64,000 nt of DNA, from the NCBI RefSeq assembly GCF_003675855.1, contig NZ_RCIH01000008.1:124001-188000 (forward strand), in the 5' to 3' direction. Positions within the stretch are counted from its first letter, which is position 1. Each line of letters opens with the position of its first letter. Below are positions 1 to 8,854 of the stretch, piece after piece. The notes beneath the pieces are model-generated. The model was given only the letters and a program-made list of their open reading frames with translations, did not search any database and was not told where the DNA came from. A program made the position numbers and the translations under genes. The stretch is from Halostella salina (GTDB lineage: Archaea; Halobacteriota; Halobacteria; Halobacteriales; Natronoarchaeaceae).

Positions 1-169
1 CACGTCGTCGACCGTCGTCAGCGAGTAGATCTGAACTATCACGACAGCCGATTTCGAGGCGACTACAATAAGGGTCACGGGCGGGTCAGGATCGACGGCT
101 GATCCGATTCCGTCGCGATTTCGCATCATACTCAAGGTTTTTATGCTGCTATGCAAACGTACACCATGA
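1..169. other. Upstream intergenic region with promoter
   Basis: No gene is visible here. A T-rich TATA-like element (TTTTTATG, about 138-144) lies 26-32 nt before the first start codon. This is the usual haloarchaeal spacing for a nearly leaderless transcript of the amidohydrolase gene that follows. Confidence 0.5.
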
Positions 170-1408
170 ATGACGTTCACACTGACCGAGGACCGGCTAG
201 TCGAGACGATGCGGACCCAGGCGACGATCGGCGGGACCGAAAACGGCGGCCTCCACCGGCTCGCCCTCTCTGACGAGGACCGCGAGGTCCGCGACTGGTT
301 CATGGCGCAGATGGAGGCGGCCGGGCTGGAGACGCGCGTCGACGAGTTCGGCAACATGTTCGGACGGCGGGCGGGCGCGGACCCGGACGCCGACCCCGTA
401 CTCGTCGGATCGCACCTCGACTCGCAGCCGTACGGCGGCATCTACGACGGCGCGCTCGGCGTCGTCGCCGCGCTCGAACTGGTGCGCGAACTGAACGACC
501 GGGATATCACGACCGAGCGCCCGGTCGAAATCGTCAACTGGACCAACGAGGAGGGGTCCCGCTTCCAGCCGGCGATGCAGGGCAGCGGCGTCTGGGCCGG
601 TGCCCACGACATCGAGGCGGAGTACGCGAAGACCGACGTCGACGGCACGGCGCTCGGGGACGAACTGGAGCGGATCGGCTACAGGGGCGACGTTCCCGCC
701 GAACCGCGGGAGGCGTACGACGCCTACCTCGAACTCCACGTCGAGCAGGGGCCGTATCTGGAGGAGTGGGGCAGCGACGTCGGAGTCGTCACCGGCATCG
801 TCGGGTTCGTCTGGGGCGCGACCACGTTCCACGGCGAGGCCGACCACTCCGGGCCGACGCCGATGCACTACCGCGAGGACGCGCTCGTCGCGGCGGCCGA
901 CGTTATCGGGGGGGTCCGGCGCATCCCCGGGACGCTCGGCGAGCGCACCGTCGGGACTGTCGGCTACATGGACGTGTCGCCGAACTCCATCAACGTCATC
1001 CCGGACGAGGTGACGTTCACCTGGGGCTTTCGCGACCCGGACCCGTCGGTGCTGGACGAGGCGAAGGCGCGGGTGCTCCACGAGTGCGAGGCCGCGGCCG
1101 AGCGCGAGGGCGTCGACTGGGAGTGGGAGGACCGGATGCGCGTGGACCCGGTCCACTTCGCCGACCGCTGTGTCGACGCCGTCGAGGACACGGCGACCGG
1201 CCTGGGGTACGACGCGAGCCGCATCTTCAGCGGGGCCGGCCACGACGCCACGCACGCCAACGCCGTCTGCGACACGGCGATGGTGTTCGCCGTGAGCGAG
1301 GACGGCAAGAGCCACAACGAGGACGAGTACACGAGCTGGGCGGACTGTTACAGGGCGGCCAACACGGTCGCGGGGGCGGCGCTGGAACTGGCGGGACGGG
1401 CCGACTGA
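170..1408 (+). CDS. M20-family N-carbamoyl amino acid amidohydrolase (beta-ureidopropionase candidate)
   Basis: This 412-residue protein belongs to the Zn-dependent N-carbamoyl-L-amino-acid hydrolase / allantoate amidohydrolase / beta-ureidopropionase branch of peptidase family M20. Visible metal and substrate positions are H82 and D84 (GSHLDS), D93, the E127-E128 pair in TNEEGSRF, H190 (LELHVEQG), H226 in the dimerisation segment, and H382 near the C terminus (KSHNEDE). The length is normal for the family. The chosen ATG has a TATA-like box 26-32 nt upstream; another ATG at 166 is in a different frame. It converges on a dihydropyrimidinase gene, with an aminotransferase and a semialdehyde dehydrogenase close by. 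The likely reaction is therefore N-carbamoyl-beta-alanine to beta-alanine, CO2 and ammonia. Allantoate or hydantoin-derived carbamoyl amino acids remain possible substrates. Confidence 0.85.
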   Translation: MTFTLTEDRLVETMRTQATIGGTENGGLHRLALSDEDREVRDWFMAQMEAAGLETRVDEFGNMFGRRAGADPDADPVLVGSHLDSQPYGGIYDGALGVVAALELVRELNDRDITTERPVEIVNWTNEEGSRFQPAMQGSGVWAGAHDIEAEYAKTDVDGTALGDELERIGYRGDVPAEPREAYDAYLELHVEQGPYLEEWGSDVGVVTGIVGFVWGATTFHGEADHSGPTPMHYREDALVAAADVIGGVRRIPGTLGERTVGTVGYMDVSPNSINVIPDEVTFTWGFRDPDPSVLDEAKARVLHECEAAAEREGVDWEWEDRMRVDPVHFADRCVDAVEDTATGLGYDASRIFSGAGHDATHANAVCDTAMVFAVSEDGKSHNEDEYTSWADCYRAANTVAGAALELAGRAD

Positions 1409-1429
1409 ATCGCTCTCCTCCGACCGAAT

Positions 1430-2809
1430 TCAGGGCGACCAGTCCGGGATCTCCCGTTCGAGGAACTCGCCGTGCCCGCGGTCGGCGACTATCTCGCCGT
1501 CGTCGGCGACCAGGGTCCCGCGGACGAACGTCTTCGTGACCCGTCCGGTCACCTCGCGGCCCTCGTAGATCGAGAAGTCGGCCTTCGACTCGTTGTCCTC
1601 GGCGGCGACGGTGTACGTCTCGTCCGGATCGAACAGGACCACGTCCGCGTCGGTACCGGGGTCTAACGTCCCCTTCCGCGGCATCCCGAAGACCTTCGCG
1701 GGGTTGGTACACATCGCGCGGACGAGGAACGGGTACGAGAGGCCGCGCTCGTTGACGGCCTCGTCGTGGAACACCGGCAGGCTCGTCTGGAGCGCGTTCG
1801 CCCCGAACGTGCTGTCCCACCAGTCGTCGACCGCCTTGCTCTCCAGCTTGTAGCCGCAGTGGTCGGTCGACACCACGTCGAGCGTCCCGTCGCGGAGGTG
1901 CTCGAACATCGCCTCCACGTCGTCCGGCTTCCGGATCGGCGGGGCGATCATCGGCTGGTTCCCCAGCACCTCGTAGACGGAGTCGTCGAGGGTCGTGTAA
2001 TGCGTGCACGTCTCCGCGCGGACCATGCTCCCGTCGTCGCGGTAGCGGTCGACGACTTCCGCCGACTTCCGGCAGGACGTGTGGATCCCGTAGTACTTCG
2101 TCCCCGTCGCCTCGGCCATCCGAAGTGCGTCGTCCGCGGCCATCGCCTCGGCGTAGTCCGGCCGGGACTGCGGGTAGTACGTGGCGTCGCCCTTGCCCGC
2201 CGCCTGAAAGCGCTCCGTCAGGTCGTCGCAGACCGACCCGTCCTCGGTGTGGAGCACCGCGACGGCGTCGAGGTCGGCCAGCCGCTCGAACACGCGGTGC
2301 ATGAACCCGTTGGAGAGGCCGATCTCGTATGCGGTGAACATCTTGATCGACGGAACGCCAGCCTCCACGACGGCCTGCAGGTCGTCGAGCACGGCCGGGT
2401 CCTCGCGCGTGACTGCGCCGTGCAGGCCGAAGTCGATCAGTGCCCCCTCGCCCCGTGCCTTCGCCTCCTCGACGGCCTCGGGGAGGGTGGTATCGCCCTC
2501 GAACACGCCCATCTCGCCGCCCCACGCCTGGAAGGCGAACCCCACCATGGTGGTCGTCCCGCCGACGGCGGCGGCCCGCGACGCCGACTCGTACGTGTCC
2601 AGGGAGAACGGGTCCGCGACGTGGACGTGGGGGTCCACGACCCCGGGAAGCACCAGTTGACCGCTCGCGTCGACCGTTTCGCGGGCCTCCGGGAGGCGCT
2701 CGCGGTCGCCGACCCCGACGATCTCCTCGCCGTCGATGGCGAGGGCAGCGTCGATCGTTCCGTCCGCGGTCACCAGCGTCCCGCCGTGTACGACGATGTC
2801 GATTGCCAT
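1430..2809 (-). CDS. Dihydropyrimidinase / hydantoinase (amidohydrolase superfamily)
   Basis: This 459-residue cyclic amidohydrolase should open dihydrouracil, dihydrothymine or hydantoin rings to N-carbamoyl amino acids. The binuclear metal centre is complete: H61 and H63 (DPHVHV), K156 (IKMFTAY, the carboxylated bridging lysine), H187 (VLHTEDG), H243 (GIHTSC) and D316 (STDHCG). The length matches dihydropyrimidinases and D-hydantoinases. The gene is convergent with the carbamoyl-hydrolase and about 150 bp downstream of the Lrp regulator on the same strand. Dihydropyrimidine is favoured over hydantoin because the neighbours finish a beta-alanine route. Sequence alone does not separate dihydropyrimidinase from hydantoinase or allantoinase. 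Confidence 0.88.
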   Translation of the reverse strand: MAIDIVVHGGTLVTADGTIDAALAIDGEEIVGVGDRERLPEARETVDASGQLVLPGVVDPHVHVADPFSLDTYESASRAAAVGGTTTMVGFAFQAWGGEMGVFEGDTTLPEAVEEAKARGEGALIDFGLHGAVTREDPAVLDDLQAVVEAGVPSIKMFTAYEIGLSNGFMHRVFERLADLDAVAVLHTEDGSVCDDLTERFQAAGKGDATYYPQSRPDYAEAMAADDALRMAEATGTKYYGIHTSCRKSAEVVDRYRDDGSMVRAETCTHYTTLDDSVYEVLGNQPMIAPPIRKPDDVEAMFEHLRDGTLDVVSTDHCGYKLESKAVDDWWDSTFGANALQTSLPVFHDEAVNERGLSYPFLVRAMCTNPAKVFGMPRKGTLDPGTDADVVLFDPDETYTVAAEDNESKADFSIYEGREVTGRVTKTFVRGTLVADDGEIVADRGHGEFLEREIPDWSP

Positions 2810-2956
2810 GGGTATTCATCTCATCGTAGTCAAATAAACAATTCGGTGGCCGAACTGTCGAACAACGTTCGAAGAAGCACTGTATTTATGAACGAATGCG
2901 ACAGGGAACTCAGGCGCGGCTGCGGGGCCGGCCGAACGGCGCACCGGCGTGTCGCG

Positions 2957-3478
2957 CTACCCGTCCTCGCCGAGCACCGCGGCGCGGGCCTCATCGGTGA
3001 GGTCCGCGGCGACCGTCCGGTCGTTGTCGAACTCCTGCATCACGAACTTCGACGACGTCTCGTTGATGCCGTCGATGGCGACGATCCGGTCGATCAGGTC
3101 GTTCAGCTGGTCCCGCGACTGGACGCGGCTGATGGCGACGAAGTCCACGTCGCCCATCGTGTAGTACACCTGCTCGACGCCGTCCAGTTCGTTCAGTCGC
3201 TCGCCGATCGCTTCGGAGTAGCCCCGCTCGTGTGTCACCGACACGTCGGTGATCGCGACCATCTCCAGCCCGAGCGCCAGCGGGTCCACGTCGGCGGTGA
3301 TCCCCGTGATCACGTCCGCCTCCTTCAGCTTGTTCAGCCGGTAGTGGATCGTCGACTTCGAGATGTCCAGATCCTCGGCCAGCGTCTCCAGGCTCACGTC
3401 GAAGTCCCGCTCGACGCGTTCGAGGATGGCGAGATCCGTCTCGTCGAACTCCGGCGCGGTCAGGTGAGATTCGTTCAT
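2957..3478 (-). CDS. Lrp/AsnC-family transcriptional regulator
   Basis: This 173-residue regulator has an N-terminal AsnC-type winged helix at about residues 12-70 (FDETDLAILERVERDFDVSL..., recognition segment ISKSTIHYRLNKL). An RAM/AsnC ligand-binding domain follows, with the typical pattern ending in VYYTMGDVDFVAI. It sits between the dihydropyrimidinase and the aminotransferase on the same strand. It is therefore a candidate local regulator responding to an amino acid such as beta-alanine; that effector is inferred. About 20 residues after the RAM core form an acidic tail. Confidence 0.88.
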   Translation of the reverse strand: MNESHLTAPEFDETDLAILERVERDFDVSLETLAEDLDISKSTIHYRLNKLKEADVITGITADVDPLALGLEMVAITDVSVTHERGYSEAIGERLNELDGVEQVYYTMGDVDFVAISRVQSRDQLNDLIDRIVAIDGINETSSKFVMQEFDNDRTVAADLTDEARAAVLGEDG

Positions 3479-3562
3479 ACCGACCCAAACGACCTCCTCG
3501 GGGTTAATCCTGTCATCTGCGTGCCCGGATCCGCCGGGTGCTCCGACGCGTGGACCGCCGGG

Positions 3563-4909
3563 TCACTCCGGCGTCTCCATTGCCGCGTCGGACACTTCCA
3601 GCCCGGCGTCCAGCGCCGCCATCGCCTCGTCTATCTCCGCCTCCGTGATCGTCAGCGGCGGGGCGACGATCAGCGTGTTGATCATGTTCGCCACGTAGGT
3701 GCCGTGGTCGGCCGCCCGCGCGGCCACCTCGTCGACCACGGTGTTCCCCTCACCGATCTTGTCCTCGCGCTCGCCGAACGGGACCCGTTTCTCCGGGTGT
3801 TTCGTCAGTTCGATCCCGCGGAACAGCCCGACGCCGCGGGTGTCGCCGACGCTCGGATGGCGCTCCCCCAGTTCCTCGATGCGCTCGCCGAGGTACTCGC
3901 CCACCTCGGCGGCCCGCTCAATGAGGTTCTCCTCGCGGTAGGTCTCGACGGCGGCCAGCCCCGCCGCGACCGCGACGGGATGGCCCGAGTACGTGTGCCC
4001 GTGACAGAACATGTTCTCCTCGAAGTGGTCGGCGATCTCGTCGGTGACGACCGTCGCGCCGAGGGGCTGGTACGCGCCGGTCAGCCCCTTCGCCATCGTC
4101 ATGATGTCCGGTTCGACGCCGAACACGTCGGTGCCGAACCACTCGCCCGTGCGGCCGAACCCGGACATCACCTCGTCACAGACCAGCAACGCGCCGTGGT
4201 CGTGTGCCACCTCCTTCAGGCGCGGCAGGTACTCGTCGGGCGGGACGAGGATGCCGTTGGACCCGACGATGGGTTCGACGAGCACCGCCGCGACGGTGTC
4301 GCCCTCCAGTTCGAGCATCTCGTCGATGTAGTCGACGCTCTCCATCGGGTCCATGCTCGACCCGTACGCGTACGGGTCCGGAGCCTTGATCGTGCCGGGA
4401 ATGCCCGGCTCGGCCGGGAGGCGGCGCGGGTCGCCCGTGACGCTGATCGAGCCGTAGGTCGCCCCGTGGTAGGAGCGATAGCGGGAGACGATCTTTCGCT
4501 TTCCCGTGTAGAACCGCGCGATCTTGATCGCCGCCTCGACCGCCTCCGTGCCGCTGGTCGAGAAGAACGTCTTCGAGAGGTCGCCGGGCGTGACCTCGGC
4601 GAGGGCTTCGCCCAGTTTCGCCCGCGCCTCCGTCGTGTACCCCGGGGCGACGTACGGCGTCTCCCTGACCTGCTCCGCGACGGCGTCGGCGACCCCTTCG
4701 GCCTCGTGGCCCAGGTTCGAGCACATCAGCTGGCTTGAGAGGTCGATGTACTCGTCCCCGTCCGCCGTCGTGAACCGCACGCCCTCCGTCGACACGACCT
4801 CGGTGGGGTCGACCTCCTTCTGGTAGGACCACGTCCCGAACACGTGCTCCCTGTCCGTCCGTTCGACCTCGTTCGGCCCGGTATCTGCCGGTGAGTCACG
4901 TTCTGCCAT
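3563..4909 (-). CDS. Class III PLP-dependent aminotransferase (beta-alanine transaminase candidate)
   Basis: This 448-residue omega-aminotransferase of the ornithine / beta-alanine:pyruvate class contains FFSTSGTEAVEAAIK (residues 115-129) for cofactor phosphate binding. It also has LLVCDEVMSGFGR (D245 contacts the pyridine nitrogen) and TMAKGLTGAYQPLG with the Schiff-base lysine K274. The length is normal. It is transcribed divergently from the CoA-acylating semialdehyde dehydrogenase across about 167 bp, an arrangement typical of beta-alanine degradation. The inferred reaction is beta-alanine (or 3-aminoisobutyrate) plus a keto acid to malonic (or methylmalonic) semialdehyde. Taurine or GABA are alternative donors. 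Confidence 0.87.
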   Translation of the reverse strand: MAERDSPADTGPNEVERTDREHVFGTWSYQKEVDPTEVVSTEGVRFTTADGDEYIDLSSQLMCSNLGHEAEGVADAVAEQVRETPYVAPGYTTEARAKLGEALAEVTPGDLSKTFFSTSGTEAVEAAIKIARFYTGKRKIVSRYRSYHGATYGSISVTGDPRRLPAEPGIPGTIKAPDPYAYGSSMDPMESVDYIDEMLELEGDTVAAVLVEPIVGSNGILVPPDEYLPRLKEVAHDHGALLVCDEVMSGFGRTGEWFGTDVFGVEPDIMTMAKGLTGAYQPLGATVVTDEIADHFEENMFCHGHTYSGHPVAVAAGLAAVETYREENLIERAAEVGEYLGERIEELGERHPSVGDTRGVGLFRGIELTKHPEKRVPFGEREDKIGEGNTVVDEVAARAADHGTYVANMINTLIVAPPLTITEAEIDEAMAALDAGLEVSDAAMETPE

Positions 4910-5076
4910 TCGTGGTTGCGCTTCGCACCCCGCTATGATTAATCTTTGGCTATAACGCGTTTCTGTTGGATCTTATCCTAATATAGATTCTAACTTCTGA
5001 TTCTGTATCGTATTCACCGTAATTTGAGAACGCTGTTGAAAAGGTTTATTGCGTTGGCTGTGGTTGGTGATGTCGA
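4910..5076. promoter_or_regulatory. Divergent promoter region: aminotransferase / semialdehyde dehydrogenase
   Basis: This AT-richer spacer separates two divergent starts. On the plus strand TTTATT (5045-5050) lies 27-32 nt before the dehydrogenase ATG, as expected for a TATA box with a minimal leader. On the minus side, AT-rich blocks near 4935-4990 could serve the aminotransferase. As the only divergent control region in the cluster, it is the natural place to look for binding by the nearby Lrp protein. Confidence 0.45.
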
Positions 5077-6555
5077 ATGACTATCGACACGTCCCCGCCG
5101 TGGGACGACGTACGGAACTACGTGGACGGCGAGTGGCGGACGCCGTCGGGGACCGACGGGCGGGCCGTCACGGACCCGGCGACCGGCGAGGCGCTCACCC
5201 GTGTCGGCTTTAGCTCCGCAACCGACGTGGACGAGGCCGTCCGCGCGGGCCAGGCGGCGTTCGAGACGTGGGGGTCGACGCCCGTCGAGGAGCGCATCCA
5301 GCCGCTGTTCGAACTCAAGCGCCTGCTGGAGGACCATCAGGACGAACTCGCGGAGGTGCTCGTCCGGGAGCACGGGAAGACGTTCGACGAGGCGAAGGGG
5401 GAGCTCCGGCGCGGCATCGAGAACGTGGAGGTGGCCTGCGGCGTCCCGACGACGATGCAGGCGGGGCACCTGCCGAACGCCGCACCCGACATCGACGAGA
5501 CGGCGGTCCGGAAGCCCCTCGGCGTGTTCACCGCGATCACGCCGTTCAACTTCCCGGGCATGATCCCGCTGTGGTTCCTGCCGTACGCCGTCGCCACTGG
5601 CAACGCGTTCGTGCTGAAGCCGAGCGAGCAGGACCCCGTCGTTGCCGAGCGGATCTTCGAACTGGTCGACCGCGCCGGCTTCCCGGACGGCGTCGTCCAG
5701 CTGGTCAACGGCGGCGTCGAGACGGTCAACCACCTCCTCGACCACGACGGCGTCCACGGGGCGTCGTTCGTCGGCTCCACGCCGGTCGCGCGGGAGATAT
5801 ACGAGCGCGCGGCGGCGAACGGCAAGCGCGTCCAGGCGCAGGGCGGGGCGAAGAACCACATCATCGTCACGGAAACGGCGGACCTGGAGTTCGCGGCGCG
5901 CAAGACCGTCTCGTCGGCGTGTGCCTGCGCGGGCGAGCGCTGCCTGGCGAACGACGTGGTCGTCGTCGAGAGGGCCGTCTACGACGAGTTCGTGGACCTG
6001 GTCCTCGACGAGGCGCGGGACCGAACCGTGGGCTACGGACTCGACGACGGCACCGACATCGGCGCGCTGATCACGCCGGAACACGAGACGCGGGTCCGCG
6101 ACATGATCGCCGCCGGCGTCGACGAGGGTGCGGAACTGCTGCTCGACGGCCGCGACGTGACCGTCGAGGGCTACCCCGACGGGAACTTCCTCGGCCCCAC
6201 CGTCTTCGGCGACGTGGACCCGTCGATGTCCATCGCCCGGGAGGAGATATTCGGGCCGGTGCTCGGTCTGCTGTCGGTCGCGGACATAGACGAGGCGGTC
6301 GACGTGCTGAACCGCAGCGACTTCGGCAACGCGGCCAGCCTCTTCACCGGCAGCGGCGCTGACGCCCGGACCGTCCGCCACGAGGCGGACGTGGGGAACC
6401 TCGGCGTGAACGCCGGGACGGCAGCACCCATGGCCTTCTTCCACTTCGGCGGCTGGAAGGACTCCTTTTTCGGGGACCTGCACGCGCAGGGGGAGGACAT
6501 GATCCACTTCTACACGGACACGATGACCTACATCGAGCGCTGGCCGGACGCCTGA
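5077..6555 (+). CDS. CoA-acylating (methyl)malonate-semialdehyde dehydrogenase
   Basis: This 492-residue ALDH-superfamily enzyme has the signature of the CoA-acylating malonate / methylmalonate semialdehyde branch. The catalytic cysteine is C289 in the segment AGERCLAND. The usual glutamate of hydrolytic ALDHs is absent: the equivalent stretch reads QAQGGAKNH at residues 253-261. The enzyme should convert malonic semialdehyde to acetyl-CoA plus CO2, or methylmalonic semialdehyde to propionyl-CoA plus CO2, with NAD reduction. It closes the pathway formed by the dihydropyrimidinase, amidohydrolase and aminotransferase. Valine or inositol degradation is an alternative role, but no genes of those routes are adjacent. 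Confidence 0.9.
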   Translation: MTIDTSPPWDDVRNYVDGEWRTPSGTDGRAVTDPATGEALTRVGFSSATDVDEAVRAGQAAFETWGSTPVEERIQPLFELKRLLEDHQDELAEVLVREHGKTFDEAKGELRRGIENVEVACGVPTTMQAGHLPNAAPDIDETAVRKPLGVFTAITPFNFPGMIPLWFLPYAVATGNAFVLKPSEQDPVVAERIFELVDRAGFPDGVVQLVNGGVETVNHLLDHDGVHGASFVGSTPVAREIYERAAANGKRVQAQGGAKNHIIVTETADLEFAARKTVSSACACAGERCLANDVVVVERAVYDEFVDLVLDEARDRTVGYGLDDGTDIGALITPEHETRVRDMIAAGVDEGAELLLDGRDVTVEGYPDGNFLGPTVFGDVDPSMSIAREEIFGPVLGLLSVADIDEAVDVLNRSDFGNAASLFTGSGADARTVRHEADVGNLGVNAGTAAPMAFFHFGGWKDSFFGDLHAQGEDMIHFYTDTMTYIERWPDA

Positions 6556-6660
6556 CTAGATCAGTCGTCGAAACCGCTCCGTACAAAACAGCTGAACGTC
6601 GCCGGAAACGGGGAAAACGCGCTGAACGGCAGAGGCAGGGGGCGTCGCCGCCCGAGGTAC

Positions 6661-7836
6661 TCACTCGTAGACGTGCACGTCGCCGGTCGTGTTGTCCGCG
6701 ATGTAGTCCCAGTCGTACTCGACGCCGAGGCCGGGGCCATCCGGCACGGCGACGGTCCCGTCGTCGTCGACGGCGTCCATCATGTCGGAGTAGCCGCCCT
6801 CGTACACGGGCGGCTGGGTGTTCTGGCAGTGCGGGTGGACCAGCGCCATCTCGTAGTAGTTGGAGTTGCGGCACGCGGCGATGCAGTGGCGCTGTGCCGG
6901 GCCGGGCGCGTGGAACTCCACGTCGAGGCCGTACGCCTCGGCCATGTGTGCGACCTTCATCGCGCCGGTGACCCCCGCGTCGTACTCGGGGTCGGCCCGG
7001 AGGAAGTCGGTCGCCTCGTTGCTCGCGAAGTCGGACTTGATCTCCAGGCCGCGGATGTGCTCGGTCTGGAGGATCGGCGTGTCGAGCTTCCGGGCGAGCT
7101 TCCGGTGGGCGTGCTGGGAGATGCCGCCGTCGCGGAACGGGTCCTCGTACCAGAAGAAGTCCTGTTCGTCGCAGGCGCGACCGAGCTCCAGCGCGTCCGC
7201 GAACGTCTCCAGCTCGCAGGCGGGGTCGTGCATCAGGTCCATCTCGTCGCCGACGCGCTCGCCGACGGCGTGGACCGCCTCGACCTCCCGGGTGAGGTCG
7301 CGCGACTCGTCGCCGCCGCCCCAGCCGTGGATCTTGAAGCCGCCGAACCCCTCGTCGCGGCACGTCTCGGCGAAGTCAGCGAAGGCCTCGGGCGAGTCAA
7401 GCCCGCCGGCGTCGTCGCCGTGGTACGTCGACGCGTAGGCGGGGATGCGCTCGCGGTACGTGCCGAGCAGTTCGTGGATCGGCGCGTCGTAGTACTTGCC
7501 CGCGAAGTCCCACAGCGCGATGTCGATCGGGCCGATCCCCATCCGGTCGTACTTGCGGAGCGCGCGCTTGATCTCCGACCAGTGCTTCTCGCGCTTGAGC
7601 GGGTCCTTGCCGATCAGGTACTTCGCGATGATGTTGTACTGGGCCGCGGCCGGGGAGTTCCCGCCCACGTACTCCCCGGTGATCCCCTCGTCGGTGTGGA
7701 TCTTCACGCCGAACAGCTTCCGGTAGGTCGTCTCTCCCGGCTCGTACACCAGGTTGAAGCCGTGCTCGTCCGTCCCCACGTCCTCCAGGGGGTACTCGAA
7801 CTCGCGGCTCTCTATCTTGGTTATCGTCGGTGCCAT
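6661..7836 (-). CDS. xacD: Enolase-superfamily sugar-acid dehydratase, D-xylonate dehydratase-like (XacD-like)
   Basis: This 391-residue mandelate racemase / muconate lactonising group protein carries metal ligands in MHDPACE (Asp), WYEDPF (Glu) and LQTEHIRG (Glu). The candidate bases are the lysine of FKIHGW and the histidine of EFHAPG. The overall sequence closely recalls the Haloferax pentonate dehydratase XacD, from memory rather than alignment. The expected reaction is D-xylonate or L-arabinonate to 2-keto-3-deoxypentonate. The start chosen is the ATG at 7836, because residues before it do not resemble the family. It lies downstream of the lactonase, dehydrogenase and ketoglutarate-semialdehyde dehydrogenase genes on the same strand. 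A gluconate or other aldonate dehydratase is the main alternative. Confidence 0.8.
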   Translation of the reverse strand: MAPTITKIESREFEYPLEDVGTDEHGFNLVYEPGETTYRKLFGVKIHTDEGITGEYVGGNSPAAAQYNIIAKYLIGKDPLKREKHWSEIKRALRKYDRMGIGPIDIALWDFAGKYYDAPIHELLGTYRERIPAYASTYHGDDAGGLDSPEAFADFAETCRDEGFGGFKIHGWGGGDESRDLTREVEAVHAVGERVGDEMDLMHDPACELETFADALELGRACDEQDFFWYEDPFRDGGISQHAHRKLARKLDTPILQTEHIRGLEIKSDFASNEATDFLRADPEYDAGVTGAMKVAHMAEAYGLDVEFHAPGPAQRHCIAACRNSNYYEMALVHPHCQNTQPPVYEGGYSDMMDAVDDDGTVAVPDGPGLGVEYDWDYIADNTTGDVHVYE

Positions 7837-7913
7837 GACCCGACGTTCCGCGGAGCGGATAATAAAACTGTCCACCCTGTCCGGGGACGGGTCCCGTCAG
7901 AGGGCGACTCCGC

Positions 7914-8780
7914 TCAGTCCCCGTCGAGCGCCCCGATCCGCTGGATCCCGTGCTCGCCGAGGCGGAACGAGCAGCCGACGTGGGGCGGTTCGATGACTCG
8001 CGGGTACTCGTGGGAGGTGGCGTGCTCGTGGAGCACCTTCGGGTCCGCGCCGACGCCCTGCCACATGTCGTGGTGCGAGGGGACGAGGCGGTCGAGTTCG
8101 AGCTGGTTGGCCGCCTCGATCACCTGGTTCTCGTCCATGTACCACTTCGTGCGCTCGCCGTGGCCGAGTTCCGGCTTGTATATCTGCCCGACCGAGCCGA
8201 ACGCGAGCGCGCCCACGTCGAGGTCGAACTCGCCGGCGACGGATGCGAACGCGTCGGCCGGCCGGCTGTCGCCCCCGTGGAAGAAGGTGCCCGCCTCGTG
8301 CTCGACGACGTAGCTCACCGGCTCGATTGCGTCCGGGTCGTTCGCGCCCCGGACGTGGACCGTGAAGTCGCCGACCTCGAAGTCGTCGCCCGCGGCGACG
8401 ACGTTGCGCCGGTCCTCCGGCGCTTCCAGGTCGCTGTCGTAGTCCGGCGACTCGTAGGACGCGCTCGGTGCGTACAGGTCGGCCCCGCAGTCCTCGACGA
8501 GCGGGCCGTACGACGGCGGGTGCATGTGGTCGATGTGCTCGTGGGTGACGAGCACGCCGTCGCAGTCCGTCGCGTCAGCCGGGTCCAGCGGTACCGGGAT
8601 CATCCGGACGATGTTCGGCGGGTCACCGGTCCCGAAGTACGGGTCGACGTACAGCGTCGTCGACGCCGACCGAAGCACGAAGCCGTTGCAGCCCAGATAC
8701 CAGACGATCACGCCGTCACCGGGGTCGGCTCCCTCGATCTCGTCGCTGACGAACCAGTCGTCCCAGGTCGAGTCTACCAT
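7914..8780 (-). CDS. xacC: Metallo-beta-lactamase-fold hydrolase, pentonolactonase candidate (XacC-like)
   Basis: This 288-residue MBL-fold protein of the UlaG type (L-ascorbate-6-phosphate lactonase-like) contains the Zn motif VTHEHIDHMH, a later aspartate in FHGGDSRPAD and a histidine in VPSHHDMW. Its position between the pentose dehydrogenase and pentonate dehydratase genes suggests hydrolysis of the pentono-1,4-lactone produced by the dehydrogenase. The haloarchaeal pentonolactonase XacC is, as I recall, an MBL-fold enzyme; the assignment here rests mainly on context. The ATG at 8780 is used because upstream sequence in the same frame is the shadow of the next gene. Confidence 0.7.
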   Translation of the reverse strand: MVDSTWDDWFVSDEIEGADPGDGVIVWYLGCNGFVLRSASTTLYVDPYFGTGDPPNIVRMIPVPLDPADATDCDGVLVTHEHIDHMHPPSYGPLVEDCGADLYAPSASYESPDYDSDLEAPEDRRNVVAAGDDFEVGDFTVHVRGANDPDAIEPVSYVVEHEAGTFFHGGDSRPADAFASVAGEFDLDVGALAFGSVGQIYKPELGHGERTKWYMDENQVIEAANQLELDRLVPSHHDMWQGVGADPKVLHEHATSHEYPRVIEPPHVGCSFRLGEHGIQRIGALDGD

Positions 8781-8854
8781 ATCGCTGAGGTCGTCCGGGC
8801 GGCCCAAAAACGTTGCTGCCCGGGCGACGCGGGGCGGAGGTGTCGGGGCTGTTC

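Noticed and set aside
1766-4738. A 990-codon open frame on the plus strand opposite the pyrimidine cluster
   Set aside because: It runs antisense to three genes with clear motifs, is rich in Arg, Val and His, and has no domain. It is a by-product of GC-rich codon use.
5014-6507. A 497-codon minus-strand frame opposite the semialdehyde dehydrogenase
   Set aside because: It is the antisense shadow of a gene with an intact ALDH active site, and its composition is unlike haloarchaeal proteins.
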